From positions 11,586,074-11,650,073 of the forward strand of contig NC_037595.1 in NCBI RefSeq assembly GCF_003073045.1: a stretch of 64,000 bases of DNA, read 5' to 3'. Shown piece by piece: positions 9,638-21,089 of the stretch. Numbering within the stretch: the first letter of the stretch is position 1; each line of letters starts with the position of its first letter. Both the position numbers and the translations under genes were made by a program. Below the pieces are notes generated by a model, which worked only from the letters and a program-made list of their open reading frames with translations, did no database searches and had not been told where the DNA came from. The DNA is from Pomacea canaliculata. Its lineage: Eukaryota > Mollusca > Gastropoda > Architaenioglossa > Ampullariidae.

Positions 9638-10910
9638 TCAGGGGCCCAGGCCGGACAAACGCAGGTCAGGCCAATGCCGAGCAGGAATCAAGTCGTCGAA
9701 AGGCACCGGGAAGCGGAAAACGGTCCGAAGAGGAGGCCACGTGAATGGGAATAGTCTCTCCCGAAGTAGTGCTGGAAAACAAGACAGAAATTCTGAAAAG
9801 ATTATTTTATTAACATTTCATGGACAATGACAATGAAATAAAGACTGTATGTGTATTTAGGTAGATATTCGAACCTGGAAGATCGTTTAAGTGTCTAGTT
9901 TAAGTAATGTTTTTTTTCTGTATTTTGCATTCATCACCAAAAACTCATGAGTTCAAGCTAAGCTTTCTCGTCCACGCCTTGACTAAGAGATCTTGTTCCT
10001 CTACTTTCATGCTATGCTGATGTGTCTTTTATGTTTTTGGTTTGTTGATATATTTTGGTCTACGTTTCATGCTATGTTTATTTTGAGTTTACATAAATTT
10101 GCGAGTTCACTTTGTGTTTGAAAAACGCAGCGTGCTTATTTCAAATGCAATAAAAAAAATATACTTCTAATACTTAGTATTGGATTATTGCTCTATTATC
10201 ATTGTTTTTACTATTCGGTAATTATTGTACTGTCAAGGCGTGATATCGTAGTCTCCTGGAACTGAACTTCAAACAAAACAGTTCAATATGTCTCGACATA
10301 CTGCAGAATAATTTGTCAATTCTGATTTTATTTTAAAAGCAATTGATCAGTAACTTTAACAAATTCTATTAAGGTCTATATGGAGCACCGCACTATAGAC
10401 AGAATTTAAAAAAAGGGTCTAATGAATAACTTACAAAGATCAACTTCTCGTGCAACTTCGACTTTTTCAGGAACAGGGAGGGAAGTTACCGCCGAGAACA
10501 GTAACATCAGCAACATCAGATCAGACAGCCTGGTGAGGACAGAAACCGACACTTGAACACTGTTCTCGACTAAGTTCGATATTTCAGTCAAACTCAGTTA
10601 TGTAATTATGTCTCAATTAAAAAGGAAAAAACAGTTGTTGACAAAAACTTGTGCGAATACAAATTTCTTCGTTACAAAAAACTCCTCCCACACTGACATC
10701 ATCATCATCATCTTTCCACAGCGTTGGGTTGAAATGTATATCCTCCCAAGGAGCTTACTTCTGGTTGTTACAAACTCTTCCTTTTTGCTTTTGTACACTA
10801 ACTACAACTACTTAGTCTCCTTTAGCTTTAATACGTGTAGCTAAAGTCTGTCACTAATCCTAAGCAATACAAAAGTGAGTAGAATCATTACCATACCTCT
10901 TAGCTTGCAT
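9638..10910 (-). CDS. Secreted proline-rich peptide, gene D; divergent member of the array
   Basis: The minus-strand exons are 10910..10897, 10529..10435 and 9771..9638, with intron phases 2 and 1, exactly as in genes A-C. They encode 80 residues. Exon 1 spells MQAK plus two bases, matching MYAK, MHAK and MDTK of the neighbours. Exon 2 encodes a hydrophobic signal peptide (LMLLMLLFSAVTSLPVP) and an acidic stretch. Exon 3 encodes a cysteine-free tail rich in Pro, Phe, Arg and Leu (FPFTWPPLRTVFRFPVPFDD, ending SGLGP). A TATA box lies upstream and AATAAA downstream. The open frame looks intact. The last exon shows no similarity to A-C, so either this exon was replaced or it diverged beyond recognition. 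Another internal exon in the 663-bp intron 2 cannot be excluded. Confidence is lower than for A-C because nothing in exon 3 is conserved. Confidence 0.55.
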
Positions 10911-11000
10911 ACTGGACGAAGGAAGTGAACGAAATGTAGTGCAGGATGCTGAAAGGTGGTTCAGAGTTAAAGTTGTTTCAGTCTTTGCCTAGAAGATCCC

Positions 11001-11010
11001 TTTTATATTC
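11001..11010 (-). promoter_or_regulatory. TATA box of gene D
   Basis: Minus-strand GAATATAAAAGG lies about 95 bases upstream of the gene D start codon, comparable to the spacing in genes A-C. Confidence 0.5.
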
Positions 11011-12179
11011 TTGAAATGACCTAACATATCGAAAATATTTACCTCAGCAGCCCGCCTTCTTTATCTATATTCCTTATTAATCACCAAAAATCCAAGTCCA
11101 ATCAAAACAAACAACATTATTTTTCTATTTACGGCTGTCCTTGAAATCCTTAGCGGCACTACCTTTCTATCATTTGGAAAAAATATAAAATAAAGCCCAA
11201 ACAGTATATTATCTGTTAAAGTCGTCGATGTGTTTTTGGACACTGGGACTTTATTATATCAAAGGACGTAATTTACCCTCGTCAATTACTATATATGTAA
11301 ATAAAACACAAGTTCATGGTCACAAAAACGTGATCAACTTCTAGATAAAAATCTAAAACAAGTAGATAGAAACGGGAGTGCCGAGGACTGGTTGTCCTGT
11401 GTAGGACCTACTCAGTCATCCAGGACAGGCGTGTCTGTCCAGGTTCCCACCTCCCAACGACCGGTGCCGAAAAGAACGTTCAAAAATCCACTCTTTCTGA
11501 CAATTAGACCTGCGTGAAAGGTTAAGGGAAGCTACTCCAGCTCAACAAAGGAAACAAGAGTTATTCCCCTTACTTTAGAAAATTGGAGGCAACAGTTGAC
11601 ATTTAAGACAAAAACTATTGTTCGTTAGCTATACTTAAGAGCTGAGATTCTAAAAAATTAAAAAGTTATTTAATGTTATGGTTACATTATACAAATACAT
11701 TCGTCGATAATTAATAATATAACCACACCGCTCCTGATTCTGTGCCGTGGGGCAATCTTCTTTCCAGTCCAGCATTAAATGTCCCACTACAGTTGATCTT
11801 TCACACCACAAACGAGGTCAGCACATCGCTAACTCCGGTACAGCAGGTAACAGTTCGCTCACTTTGTTGTACAATGTTTTAGACACGTAGGCCAAGCAAC
11901 AAACAGTGGATTGCAGAGTAGACATCGGGTGCTCACCCTGACTGTCAACGTGTGAGGTAAGTTAGCAAGTCTAGTGTAGGTGTGTGACTGGGTTTGCGCG
12001 TGACAGGGAGTAGTATGGGTGGACATGTAATAATGAGTTAGCGTTCTTGATCCCACGTCGTCTGCTCTAAAGTTTTTTACTAAAAGTAAATTGTATGTGG
12101 TTTATGTTGTTTTGCTTAGTTTAATATAGCGTGGGAAAACTAGAATGGCAATGATATGCTTTCTCTTTTGTGTTCGCTA
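11011..12179. other. Intergenic between gene D and LINE fragment
   Basis: No gene is recognised. Composition is AT-rich with a GC-richer patch around 11380..11470 that has no clear coding frame or repeat signature. Confidence 0.35.
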
Positions 12180-12870
12180 TGTATCACAGTCATCGCCGTC
12201 GTCATCATCATCATCATCATATTTATCACCTTCATCTGGCAGCGGCTGAACCCGTAGCAAGCCGGACCTCCCCCTGTACTTGTAGGAGGGTAGGGGGAAG
12301 GGTTCGATGAATCGCAACAGCATCATCGGGGCTGATGTGCACTTGTTAGAAGGTCCCTCTCTGGGTGGCCTGTCCACCCTTTTACGTTCGCCAGAAAGGT
12401 TTTCTTCTGCTTGCCTCTACATCGTTCTCCTTCCAGGAACCCCTAAAGGGCTGTCTTCTGTAAGGTGTCATGGCGGAACTTTGAGCACTTTTCCTATAGA
12501 CCCACCAAGGTGGCGACCGTGCTGCCAACAAAATCGTTGGTTGTTTTCTTAGTAAGACATCCGGAGCAGTCTCTTTAAAATTTTACTTTGCATGCCTGAT
12601 CCGTCTCAGCGTGTCGATGAGCAAGGTCCATGTTTCACAACCATACAGCAGGATGGGGACGACAGGACTTGTCAAGCTTTTATTTGGCGATGAAGCTCAT
12701 ATTTCCGCTGTCCCATAATCTGTTCAGTCTGCCTCACAATACAGTGCACAAGTCTGCCAAATTTACTTTTCATGCCAAAGTTCTGCTTATATTTGCTAAA
12801 GATCGCTAAACTTTGCCATATTTTCTCTTCTCTGCCTTTCCTTAGCAGTTTCACGACACCGAGGCATACT
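12180..12870 (-). mobile_element. 3' fragment of a non-LTR retrotransposon (LINE)
   Basis: Read on the minus strand, the order is that of the end of a LINE reverse transcriptase. A degraded IWQSLAIF-type segment (about 12835..12870) comes first, then VVPILLYGCETWTLL (about 12620..12665). After that comes a C-terminal tail with LQGSLEGERCRGKQKK (about 12415..12470) and VKGWTGHPERDLLTSAH (about 12340..12390). LLYGCETWTL followed by a basic GRxRxxW-like and WTG-DL-T-A tail is a hallmark of animal endonuclease/reverse-transcriptase LINEs. The 3' end runs into a short (ATG)n tail at about 12190..12222. Frames are broken throughout and the 5' part is missing, so it is a dead-on-arrival copy. Exact clade (RTE, Jockey or CR1) is not determined. 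Confidence 0.72.
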
Positions 12871-14034
12871 AAATGTAGGCCAAAGCAGTTTTGACCCGAC
12901 CGCTCAGTGCTATCACAAACACTTGACTGACAGTGTAGATAGTCTGCTTGTTGCTGAAGTTCACTTACTCTATCATACATAACGGTCTGTGGAGTCGGAG
13001 TCTCGAGGTTTGTTGCGGCTCCAACCAGTGACACCTGACCGGAGAACACCTGTAAACCTGTCATTTGCACTGATGTTCAAACCGTAGCACCAAACATGTT
13101 ATTTATTTATAATCTGATGCACTCTTAGATAACACCTCGTCCAGCTGTCTGCTTACCCGCAAAGTCATCGCTCTATGTTTGCTTATCTGACATGAACGGA
13201 GAAGGGCAAAGGTCACAATGACCCAGCCTCGCTACAGCTCCTCCACTGACTCGATAGTCCCAGTGATTTCAGCAAAAATAGTTCATCAAGTGTACGGAGA
13301 TGACTCCGACGATGAAGGACAATAGATGGAGAGAGATGTAGAAAGATAGGCTGCTATATGTACAATAGCAAGATCAGTAACGACAGAGTTTGCGCATCTG
13401 GCATGTCAACAATAACAACATGATAATAGAAAGCGACATCTGCAGGATGTGCAAAGAATACAATGCCTTTACAATACTTGTGTGTTGAGGAAACTTAATT
13501 GTCGAATATTGCCGTCGTTAACTTATTCAACGGCCTGACTCCTTCATAAGATAAAAAAAAAAATTCAGATGCTGTTGTTGTCAGCACTTACTTCCATCGC
13601 TAGTGCTAACGCAACAAGAGTTCAAAAGAATAGCTTGTCGTGGATTTTGCATTCCCTCACAAACAAGTTGGCTGCAGACGCTAACCATCCATCCCTGTGC
13701 TGTGGCTTTCAGCTTAATGAGGCAACACCTAATCAATAAGTGCGGGCCACAAACTGACCGAAAAAATCTGGATCGGTTTCAGGATGTGGAATTTAGTGAT
13801 AACGAAAATTTCTTTCCCACTGTACTGTTCTTTTCTTTTCCTTTCATTTTCAGTAAAATATTTCTTTCTTCTTTTTTTTTTTTTTTTTTTTCGTTGTCTT
13901 ACTTCGTGAGAACTGCCATAAGTCCTGCCAGCCTATCTAAACCACAAGATATCCAATCAAAAATACTAAATATTAGTATTTACTATCTTTAATCCAATTA
14001 TGAACACGCAAGTGTGTGTGATTGTGTGTTTACA
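12871..14034. other. Intergenic upstream of hydroxylysine kinase
   Basis: No second gene is recognised. A poly-T tract lies at about 13870..13893. An acceptor-like TTTACAG ends at 14034, just before the hydroxylysine kinase start codon, so a 5' UTR exon of that gene should lie somewhere in this interval or farther upstream. Confidence 0.4.
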
Positions 14035-14040
14035 GAAATC

Positions 14041-17000
14041 ATGTCTGATACCAAATCAGAAACGTCGGATGAGCGAGATAAAAATTTCAACTCATTAAAC
14101 ATGGGACAAAACTCTGCAGCCGAACCTAGGATTCAGCAGCCAGGAGAGGTTATCGCCCCTGAAGTATCTCAATCGGATGTTACGAAAGCTGCAGAGGAGG
14201 TATACATTCATTTCTATGCTCTTTTTGTGCTTTGCGGAAATTTGGTAAAACGCTCTGCCAGAGAAGATTTATTAACACATCCAACTAAAAATCGAATGAT
14301 TAAAATGGCAAAACACTGGCTGATGAAAGCCGCATCTTCAATTTCACTCAACTCCTCATCCCTCCTAATTGTTTTCTTAGTTAGTAATATACTTACTTAT
14401 TTTTGATTTACTTAGCTTTATTGCTTGGTTTTAGTAAATTTTAGTTCACAATCATTTTTTTTTAAATTTTATAATCACTGTCAACAAATAATTGTGTTTT
14501 GTTGTTAGGAGGTGGGGATGGAGGCGCGATAATGAGTCAACCCTTCGAAAAGTCCTCGTGCACATTATTTTCGAAAAAGATTTTAGTATTCTGTAATTTT
14601 GGGACCTGTCGCATGGCTTGCTGTGCTTGTTATGCAGATTTACGGCCTGCAGATCATCAGCTGTCGTCAGCTGAACGGCTACGACGATAAGAACTATCAC
14701 CTCGTGACTTCCGGTGTCACCTCCAACCCACACCTGAGTGCGCCTGCACCCGAGGGCTATGTGCTCAAGATCATCAACTCCATGGACACTCAACGACCAG
14801 AGATTCTTTGTAAGCTGGGACAAGGGGTGAGAATGAGGAGGCTGGATCCGGCCATCTCTTGGGTGGAATGTGAGGCCGGAATTTTAGGTTTGATTTAGGA
14901 TTAGTCTGGGATTTCTTTAGAAACTGATTGTGGGTTGAAGAGGTATGCTGGTTACTCGAACAAAGATAAGAAAATTTTCTCGGCAACCTGGCAATTCTCA
15001 CTGGCTCTGTTCTCACTAATACATCGATGGTTATAATAATGCATGTCTTTGGTTAGTTGCAGTAATAGATTTAACAATTGGTTGTAACAGTTTGATTGTA
15101 GAAATACATCGAGTAGTTTGCTTGTAGTTTAATTGGAAGTTGGATGTTGGTAACGTTGCCATCCATTCATTCTGTCTATTCCTGCAAAGACAGAATGATA
15201 TATCTTACAAGAATTCTCTTGTTTCCAGATGCCCAGGTCGCCTTCATGAAGCATCTCAGTGCGCGTGGCATCGGTGTACAGGAGCCGCTACCTGATAAAA
15301 ATGGCGACCCGGTGGCTTTCTACACCTTCCCATCCCCGGACGGGAAAGGTAAAGTGGAAGATGGCTGATGTAGGCAAGCACCAAACAATCAAGTTTATTT
15401 TCCATCTTATCAGGATCGACCCTGCTGTCGATTCCGTAATTGTTGTAGCGAATTTAAACTTGTATTCATTTTTGTTTTTACCTGAGCTGGCAGGTAGGAC
15501 TGTATACGACTGACATTCGTAAGATGTCGCGACACAGGTCAAGCACTTTCATACGATTTAAAAACAGTCTTGTCATGCACGTGGAAAGTTGATATGAAAG
15601 GTTTTATATGTAAATCAACACGCAAGGCGACTTTCAAAATGACTTTTCGTCTAGGGAAAACGCCTTACAAACGATTACAGATTTTTTCCAAGACTACGAC
15701 TTCGCTGACATAATTGCCTATTTGAATTTTGATGATAGTGGTTTATTTGACTTGCTTGATTACAGACATTTACCGTGCATTCAACACAGACTCTCCGTTA
15801 GAAACAATCTTGTTAAAATACAAATTAATAAACAACAGTTAAATAAAGGAGAACCGGAGGCTTCACTAAGTAATCGATGTGACAAACGATAAATTGAACG
15901 ACTGCCGATAACGTTGCCTTTTGACCTTTCTCAGGCGAGGGCCGAAGGCACGCAGTGTGTTTGCGATCCTTCATGCCAGGGAAGATTCTGGCTGACGTCA
16001 CGCTGACCCCTGACCTTTGCTACCAAGTGGGTCAGTTCCTGGGCAAGATGAGCGCAGCTCTGCAGTATGTTATCTTTATTTTCTGTCCTCCAAGCGTTAC
16101 CTTGAAGACAAATCAGATTTGTGACGTAACGCTGGTGAGAGGGTGGGAAACAGTCCGCTCGGGTGGCGCTGACATGTCTGCTCCTTTCTTTTGCGGACTG
16201 GTTCGCTTTTCCTGTCTTCCTTCGAGAATGTCCTTCCTGCAAGTGTAAGACATTGGAAGCAAAACGCTTATGGTGTAATTTTTGTTGTATTAATCTGTTT
16301 GAGATTTAGTTAATGAGCTGAAGTTGTCTATGTCAGTGCTGGTAGAATTTCAACAAAGTAGTTGTCTAGGGTCATGGTTTGGCTCCTTCCTGCAGGATTT
16401 TGATCATCGTTTCTACGACATCTTTGACTGTCTGTGGAGCATGAACAACATCTCGAAGCTGGGTGAGTTCACCGCACGCTGTCGCGGACCCACAGGATCG
16501 ACGCCTGGTGGAGGAGGTCATTGCAGAGTTCAGTCGATGTGTGCTGCCAAGCGAGGAGAAATAAGACAAGGTAACACCTGGCTGACAACTGAAGGAACCG
16601 ACAGACGAGAATAAGGGTTGGGATTGGGGAGGAGAGAGTTCTGGGAAAAACGAGATTATACGATCAAAGCCATTTTCTCCATCAAAAAATGCTAATCAGT
16701 TACAACATCATCTGCTGATGATGTCAAGACTGAACAGCCACATAGTGCTCGTTCATTTATTTATTTATTTACAGGTTTCGTGCACGGGGATCCCAACGAA
16801 CAGAACATCCTCGTCATCGTCAAAGATCGTGACTCCCAGCTTCCGCCGTCTGTCGATCACACAGAATACGTCATTTCCGGCATTTTAGACTATCAGGACG
16901 TAGCCCGCACCCACCCTCTGTACGACCTGGCCATGTGCATCGCTTATGTCATGCTCACGGCCACGACCTTCGACCCCTTGGAGGTCGGAGGTCACATACT

Positions 17001-17237
17001 AGCCGGGTACACGTCGCAGCTGGCGTTGCCGGCCCTGGAGAGGGCGCTGCTGAAGACGACGGTGGCCAGCAGGTTGGCGCAGTCGCTGGTGCTGGGCGCC
17101 TACACTCACAGCCTCGACCCACCAACCACTACGTCCTCACAACGGCGGCGCGCGGATGGCCCGTTCTGCGTTCGCTGTGGGCCGCGCCTACACCGGAAGC
17201 TAGACTCGAGATGGTCTACAATCGAAGCTTCGTATGA
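14041..17237 (+). CDS. HYKK: Hydroxylysine kinase (aminoglycoside phosphotransferase fold); frame irregular
   Basis: HYKK phosphorylates 5-hydroxylysine with GTP in lysine and collagen breakdown. Exons: 14041..14199, 14638..14809, 15229..15348, about 15935..16064, 16396..16570 and 16775..17237. Visible blocks are GYDDKNYHLV and EGYVLKIINS (nucleotide-binding lobe), RSFMPGKILADVTL, the catalytic loop HGDPNEQNIL, and ILDYQDVARTHPLYDLA at the metal-binding position, then VGGHILAGY and AQSLVLGAYTHS. Order and length fit the family (about 375 residues). Four places break the expected frame: the exon 4 donor lacks one base (CAGTATGT at about 16063); there is one extra base near 16474..16479; one base is missing near 16557..16560, restoring frame; and one base is missing near 17119..17121, after which TNHYVLTTAARGW continues in another frame to a stop at 17237. 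Without the last shift the frame would end at 17244. Either this is a decaying copy or the assembly has local base errors. Confidence 0.85.
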
Positions 17238-17244
17238 CAGATGA

Positions 17245-18220
17245 CTGCGACACAGTGACACAACTAAGCTGCAGGGTCTGTGGTTCGGGTTCTCGCCTTC
17301 ACACGAATGCAACAGGTGCAGCTATTCTTAGTTCAGCCATTTTCCGCTTCATTACTAAGCAGATTGATTAATATTCTTTAAAAAAAAAATTACTTTCTGG
17401 TGGATAAAAACCTGAAACGTTTCCTCATACAAAATTATACAAGTGATACCTTTGAGGAAGCAGAATGTGGGTGCGATGCAGTATATGTACTTCGCTTGAA
17501 GCAAGAATCTGCTTCAATGATACCTGCAGCACCACTGGATACAAAAGTTCTATGTAATGGCAGTCATGAAGTTTTGGAAAAGATGACATTGGCATGACAG
17601 CAGACTAATGTTGCTCTTCACCGATGATTGTCATGGCATCTGCCACATTGGCATTTCATGTACCATTCGTAACTTCATTCCCTACCAAGTCCCTCTTCTC
17701 TACATTTTCAGTCCCGACACTGTACTCGGGTTCTTAGCCGTATAGAACGATTCCCAGATCCATTATGCCAGCTTTTCTATGACCAGAAAAGTATATCTTG
17801 ACTAATTTTAGTCAAATGACCCGACTATGAACAAACATTTATCCATGGCGTTGCGAAAACCGGAGCTGAACACTGATTTCTCATCTACCTTCCTTTCATT
17901 TTCACACCACGACCTCATTTTATCCTCAAAAGTGTAAAACATCTCAATACACACGGTTCATTTGTTTGTTTTGTTAAAGAGTGCTATCACTGGTTTAAAG
18001 GACCACGATACATCCACCCACGTCAGCTCAAAAGGGAGCTCACTCCGATAATCCCACTCGAACTGTCATTAGACATTAGACGCCAAGCTGGCTGTCCAAC
18101 GTTTAGCAGACAGCTCAACTGTTTCTATTCAGCCGACTGGTGTAAGCTAAGCCATCCAGCTAAGCACTTGCTGTAATAAAGCGAGTGTTGTGCTCCTGGC
18201 CCCAGGACGGCGCTGTCAGC
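17245..18220. other. Intergenic, hydroxylysine kinase to rapsyn upstream region
   Basis: No gene is recognised. A short open frame at 17400..17597 has no recognisable motif. AATAAA at about 18174..18179 could be a distal polyadenylation signal of the kinase gene. Confidence 0.35.
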
Positions 18221-18221
18221 A

Positions 18222-18244
18222 TGACGTCACGGGGTTATTTATAG
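18222..18244 (+). promoter_or_regulatory. CRE plus MEF2-type composite site
   Basis: TGACGTCA at 18222..18229 is followed five bases later by TTATTTATAG at 18235..18244, which fits the MEF2 consensus YTAWWWWTAR. The site lies in a locally GC-rich stretch on the 5' side of rapsyn. A cis-regulatory role is inferred only from motif content. Confidence 0.35.
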
Positions 18245-18578
18245 CTTAGAAGCGGTAGACAGTGTCAAGAAAAGTGAAGCTGACTTGGAAAACCTCCCGT
18301 CTCCCCTCACCCTACCTCCACCTCCTCCTCTCCTTGTTTTGTCTTTGTCTATCAAGCAGCTTAAAGATCTCTGCCCCTTTGCTAGCGTGCGCCAAACTCT
18401 GTGATATGGCGATAGTAAGCAAGCTTGCAAAATAAACCAAACAGAAAGGCAGGACTAATGCGTTGGACGGTTCAGTGCGCATGCGCGAATCTGAGTGAGA
18501 GTCTGAGGGCTTATGGGAACGTTCTCACACACACGCACACAGATGGGATTATCTGGACACAGCGAGATTAATAAGAAT

Positions 18579-18606
18579 GTTGTTGTTGTTGTTGTTGTTG
18601 TTGTTT
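18579..18606. repeat. (TTG)n microsatellite
   Basis: About nine TTG units. TG/AG-rich simple sequence follows at 18720..18805. Confidence 0.9.
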
Positions 18607-19394
18607 TGTGGGGGTGAGCGGGAGATAAGGGTAGATTAAAATATTTGCTTTGGAATGCAACGGAAGTTGGGCTCATAGTGAAAGATTTGGTCAATTACAA
18701 ACATACACTGAACATATGCTCTGTGTGTGAGTCTGTGTGTCTGTGTGAGAGAGAATGTATATATGAGTGTGAAGGAAAGAGAGAGTTTTGTGTGTGTGTG
18801 TGCGCGTGGGCTTTTGTCGTGCGCTTTTAGATATACGCTTTACTCTTTACAAGCTAACCATCAGGAACTTTATATATATATCAGCATTATTTTAAGAAAG
18901 TATAAAATGTAACTTTGCTGTGTAACGGTCCCTTACAGCAAATCAGATCAAAAATTTTTGAATGACCAAAATAAATATACTATCAGCAATAGCCAGGAGG
19001 ACCCAACATGGTTCATCAACGTATACTTAACTTGTGCTTACCACTCTTCTCGAGCTACTCCGGGGCCAACAAGCGAGCCTAACCACGCTAGTGTATTCCT
19101 GATTCCTACACAGTGTATTTCAAAGCTTCTGTACCGATGCTCCGGGGTTGACACTTTATTTTCTGTGTACTCCTCTTCCAAAGCTCAGGCCACGTTACAT
19201 CAAAGTTCTTACTTCAAAGAATAGCTTAGTTTCTTTTGCTAGTTACTAGCTGGTGAAGAGTTTTCACTTCAGATGTTACATGCTTCTGGCTCTCTTTGTA
19301 GACGACGACATACGATGTTTTAACGAGGTCACTTGGTGGGGGATGATTATTATTTTTTTTTTTTGAAATGCTTCCACCTTCAGTGATTTCTTAA

Positions 19395-19590
19395 TAGGAG
19401 AGGAGTAGAGGGGGCTAATCTCACGACCAGGCCTGCGAGCAGGTGTCACATTCAAAGAAGTACGTGCCTGTAATGAGATCTGAACCAGGGATGTACGACC
19501 TTTCCTGCCATGATGATCAGCCAGCACTTCACCACCACGCGAGGGCGGTCCCCTACAAAGGTCATTGGAGAGGTCGAGAGGTCGGGCCGG
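19395..19590 (-). mobile_element. tRNA-derived SINE copy
   Basis: Read on the minus strand, a GTGGTGAAGTGCTGGCTGAT stretch (A-box-like) is followed about 35 bases later by CTGGTTCAGATCTC (B-box-like). This tRNA-like head differs from the copies at 1030 and 23285, so it is probably another family or subfamily. The reverse-strand open frame through it has no coding meaning. Confidence 0.5.
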
Positions 19591-19639
19591 AGGCTCGTCC
19601 CGTAACAATCATTATTTTATTTCCTGTATTTTTTTTCCT

Positions 19640-20560
19640 TTATCTTAAATATGGAAGTACAGAAGGAAAAACATGGCGTCAGCATCCGGCACCGAAATTT
19701 GCCCAGCGTAATCGTAAGCATAGACTTTTCTGTGCGTCCATAGCTCATGGCAGCAAGGAAAGGGTAAGGGGCGATAAGGCACACGATTTAGGAGAGTTAT
19801 CTCCCTTGTGCAGGCAAAAGGACACGTCGGTGCCAGGAGCTTGCCTGCGTGTGAACCGCACGCGTCAGCAATCTTGTCAGTCGAGTTTCGCCGATTTAAT
19901 TGTTCCAGGTAGCCGGCGGGAAGAGCGCGCCATGATGCTCCCCACAATGGCGTCCAGAGCTCTTCCGGCTTGTAGACGCACCACCTCCTGCAGACGTTCA
20001 GTGTTTCTTGAGTGTATATTCTAGCAGACGCCGGGTCTTTCTCTCTCTCTTGCAAGCTGTTGTTTCATTTTGTTTTCAGACTGAATATCGGTGTCTGTGT
20101 GTGAGAGAGAGAGAGTTCTGATTTTTTGTGTTTGTGTGTATATGTGTGTAGGTTTATTGTGTACACGACATGCCTGTCCTCATGTAGTCTTGACTTTTTA
20201 CACCTGTGTTGAACATTGATAATCAGGGAAAAAAAGGTGGAGAAGCAAACAAGATATATATATTGAAAACACTCCCCAAACTAAAAAAAAACAGAACAAC
20301 AAAATCATCAATATTGTCTTGCAATGTATCTGTGAATTATGGAACAACTTTTATGACCGCTGAAAGACAGGTAGGTATATAATCAGTAAGAAAAATAAAG
20401 GACTGTGGTATAAAGGTCTTTGAAGCATCATGTGTCCGTCCACTTCCCTCCCTAGGGACCATGGTGTTGCTGATGTCTAACCTTGCTCCCAAGTCGAATG
20501 AACTTGTATAGCACAGCTAGCACACGTTAGAGATACCTGTCTGTCTCGTCTGTCTGTCCT
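19640..20560. other. Upstream region of rapsyn, no gene recognised
   Basis: GC-richer sequence to about 20030, then AT-rich with CT and GT simple repeats. Open frames on both strands lack protein-like composition. Confidence 0.3.
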
Positions 20561-20679
20561 CGAGTCTGTCTGCATCAGTCAGCCTGCTCCTCCCCTTCTC
20601 TCTCTCTCCTTCGTTCGCCAGTGGCTGTTGGCTCCTTTTCTGCATCCTCTCCCCCTGCAGGGCCCCGGCTGCTGAAGCA

Positions 20680-21072
20680 GGCGGCAGGCAGGCAGCGCCG
20701 CTCTCCATATTACACGGCGGGACGGTCGGGGAACGACAGCGGTTGAGAGTCGGTGGTGTGGTGTGGAACGGCGTGGGACACAGGGGAGGTTGTCGTCGAC
20801 ATCGTTGTCATCCGTGGGGAACAGCACGGACCGGACTCCCACCCAAAAAGGCGTGCCTTGCTTTTGCTGACCACGGCGGGAGGCAGACTTCGAACCAGTG
20901 GTCGTTTCGCTCTGCTTGTTCCAGCACTGGCTTGCAGGATCTGGCAGAACCTGGAAGATCCGCTTCCTACAACTCGACCCTCTATGTACACATCGACCAA
21001 CGCACAGGCGAGCGCTCTTTGCTGAGAGAGCGACTCACAGGGGGAGTAACAGCATCAGCAGCCAAGAAGAAG
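20680..21072 (+). other. Candidate non-coding first exon of rapsyn
   Basis: A GC-rich island ends in a strong splice donor, AAGAAG|GTAAGG, after 21072. No frame across it resembles a known protein. The rapsyn start-codon exon is preceded by its own acceptor at 31626, so at least one upstream non-coding exon is required, and this is the best-looking candidate within the window. The left limit is arbitrary. The link to rapsyn over a 10.5-kb intron is inference. Confidence 0.3.
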
Positions 21073-21089
21073 GTAAGGGAGAGCAAAAA

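Noticed and set aside
12672-13070. A 132-codon minus-strand host gene
   Set aside because: Its downstream end is a degraded LINE reverse transcriptase tail, and the upstream part has no recognisable protein features.
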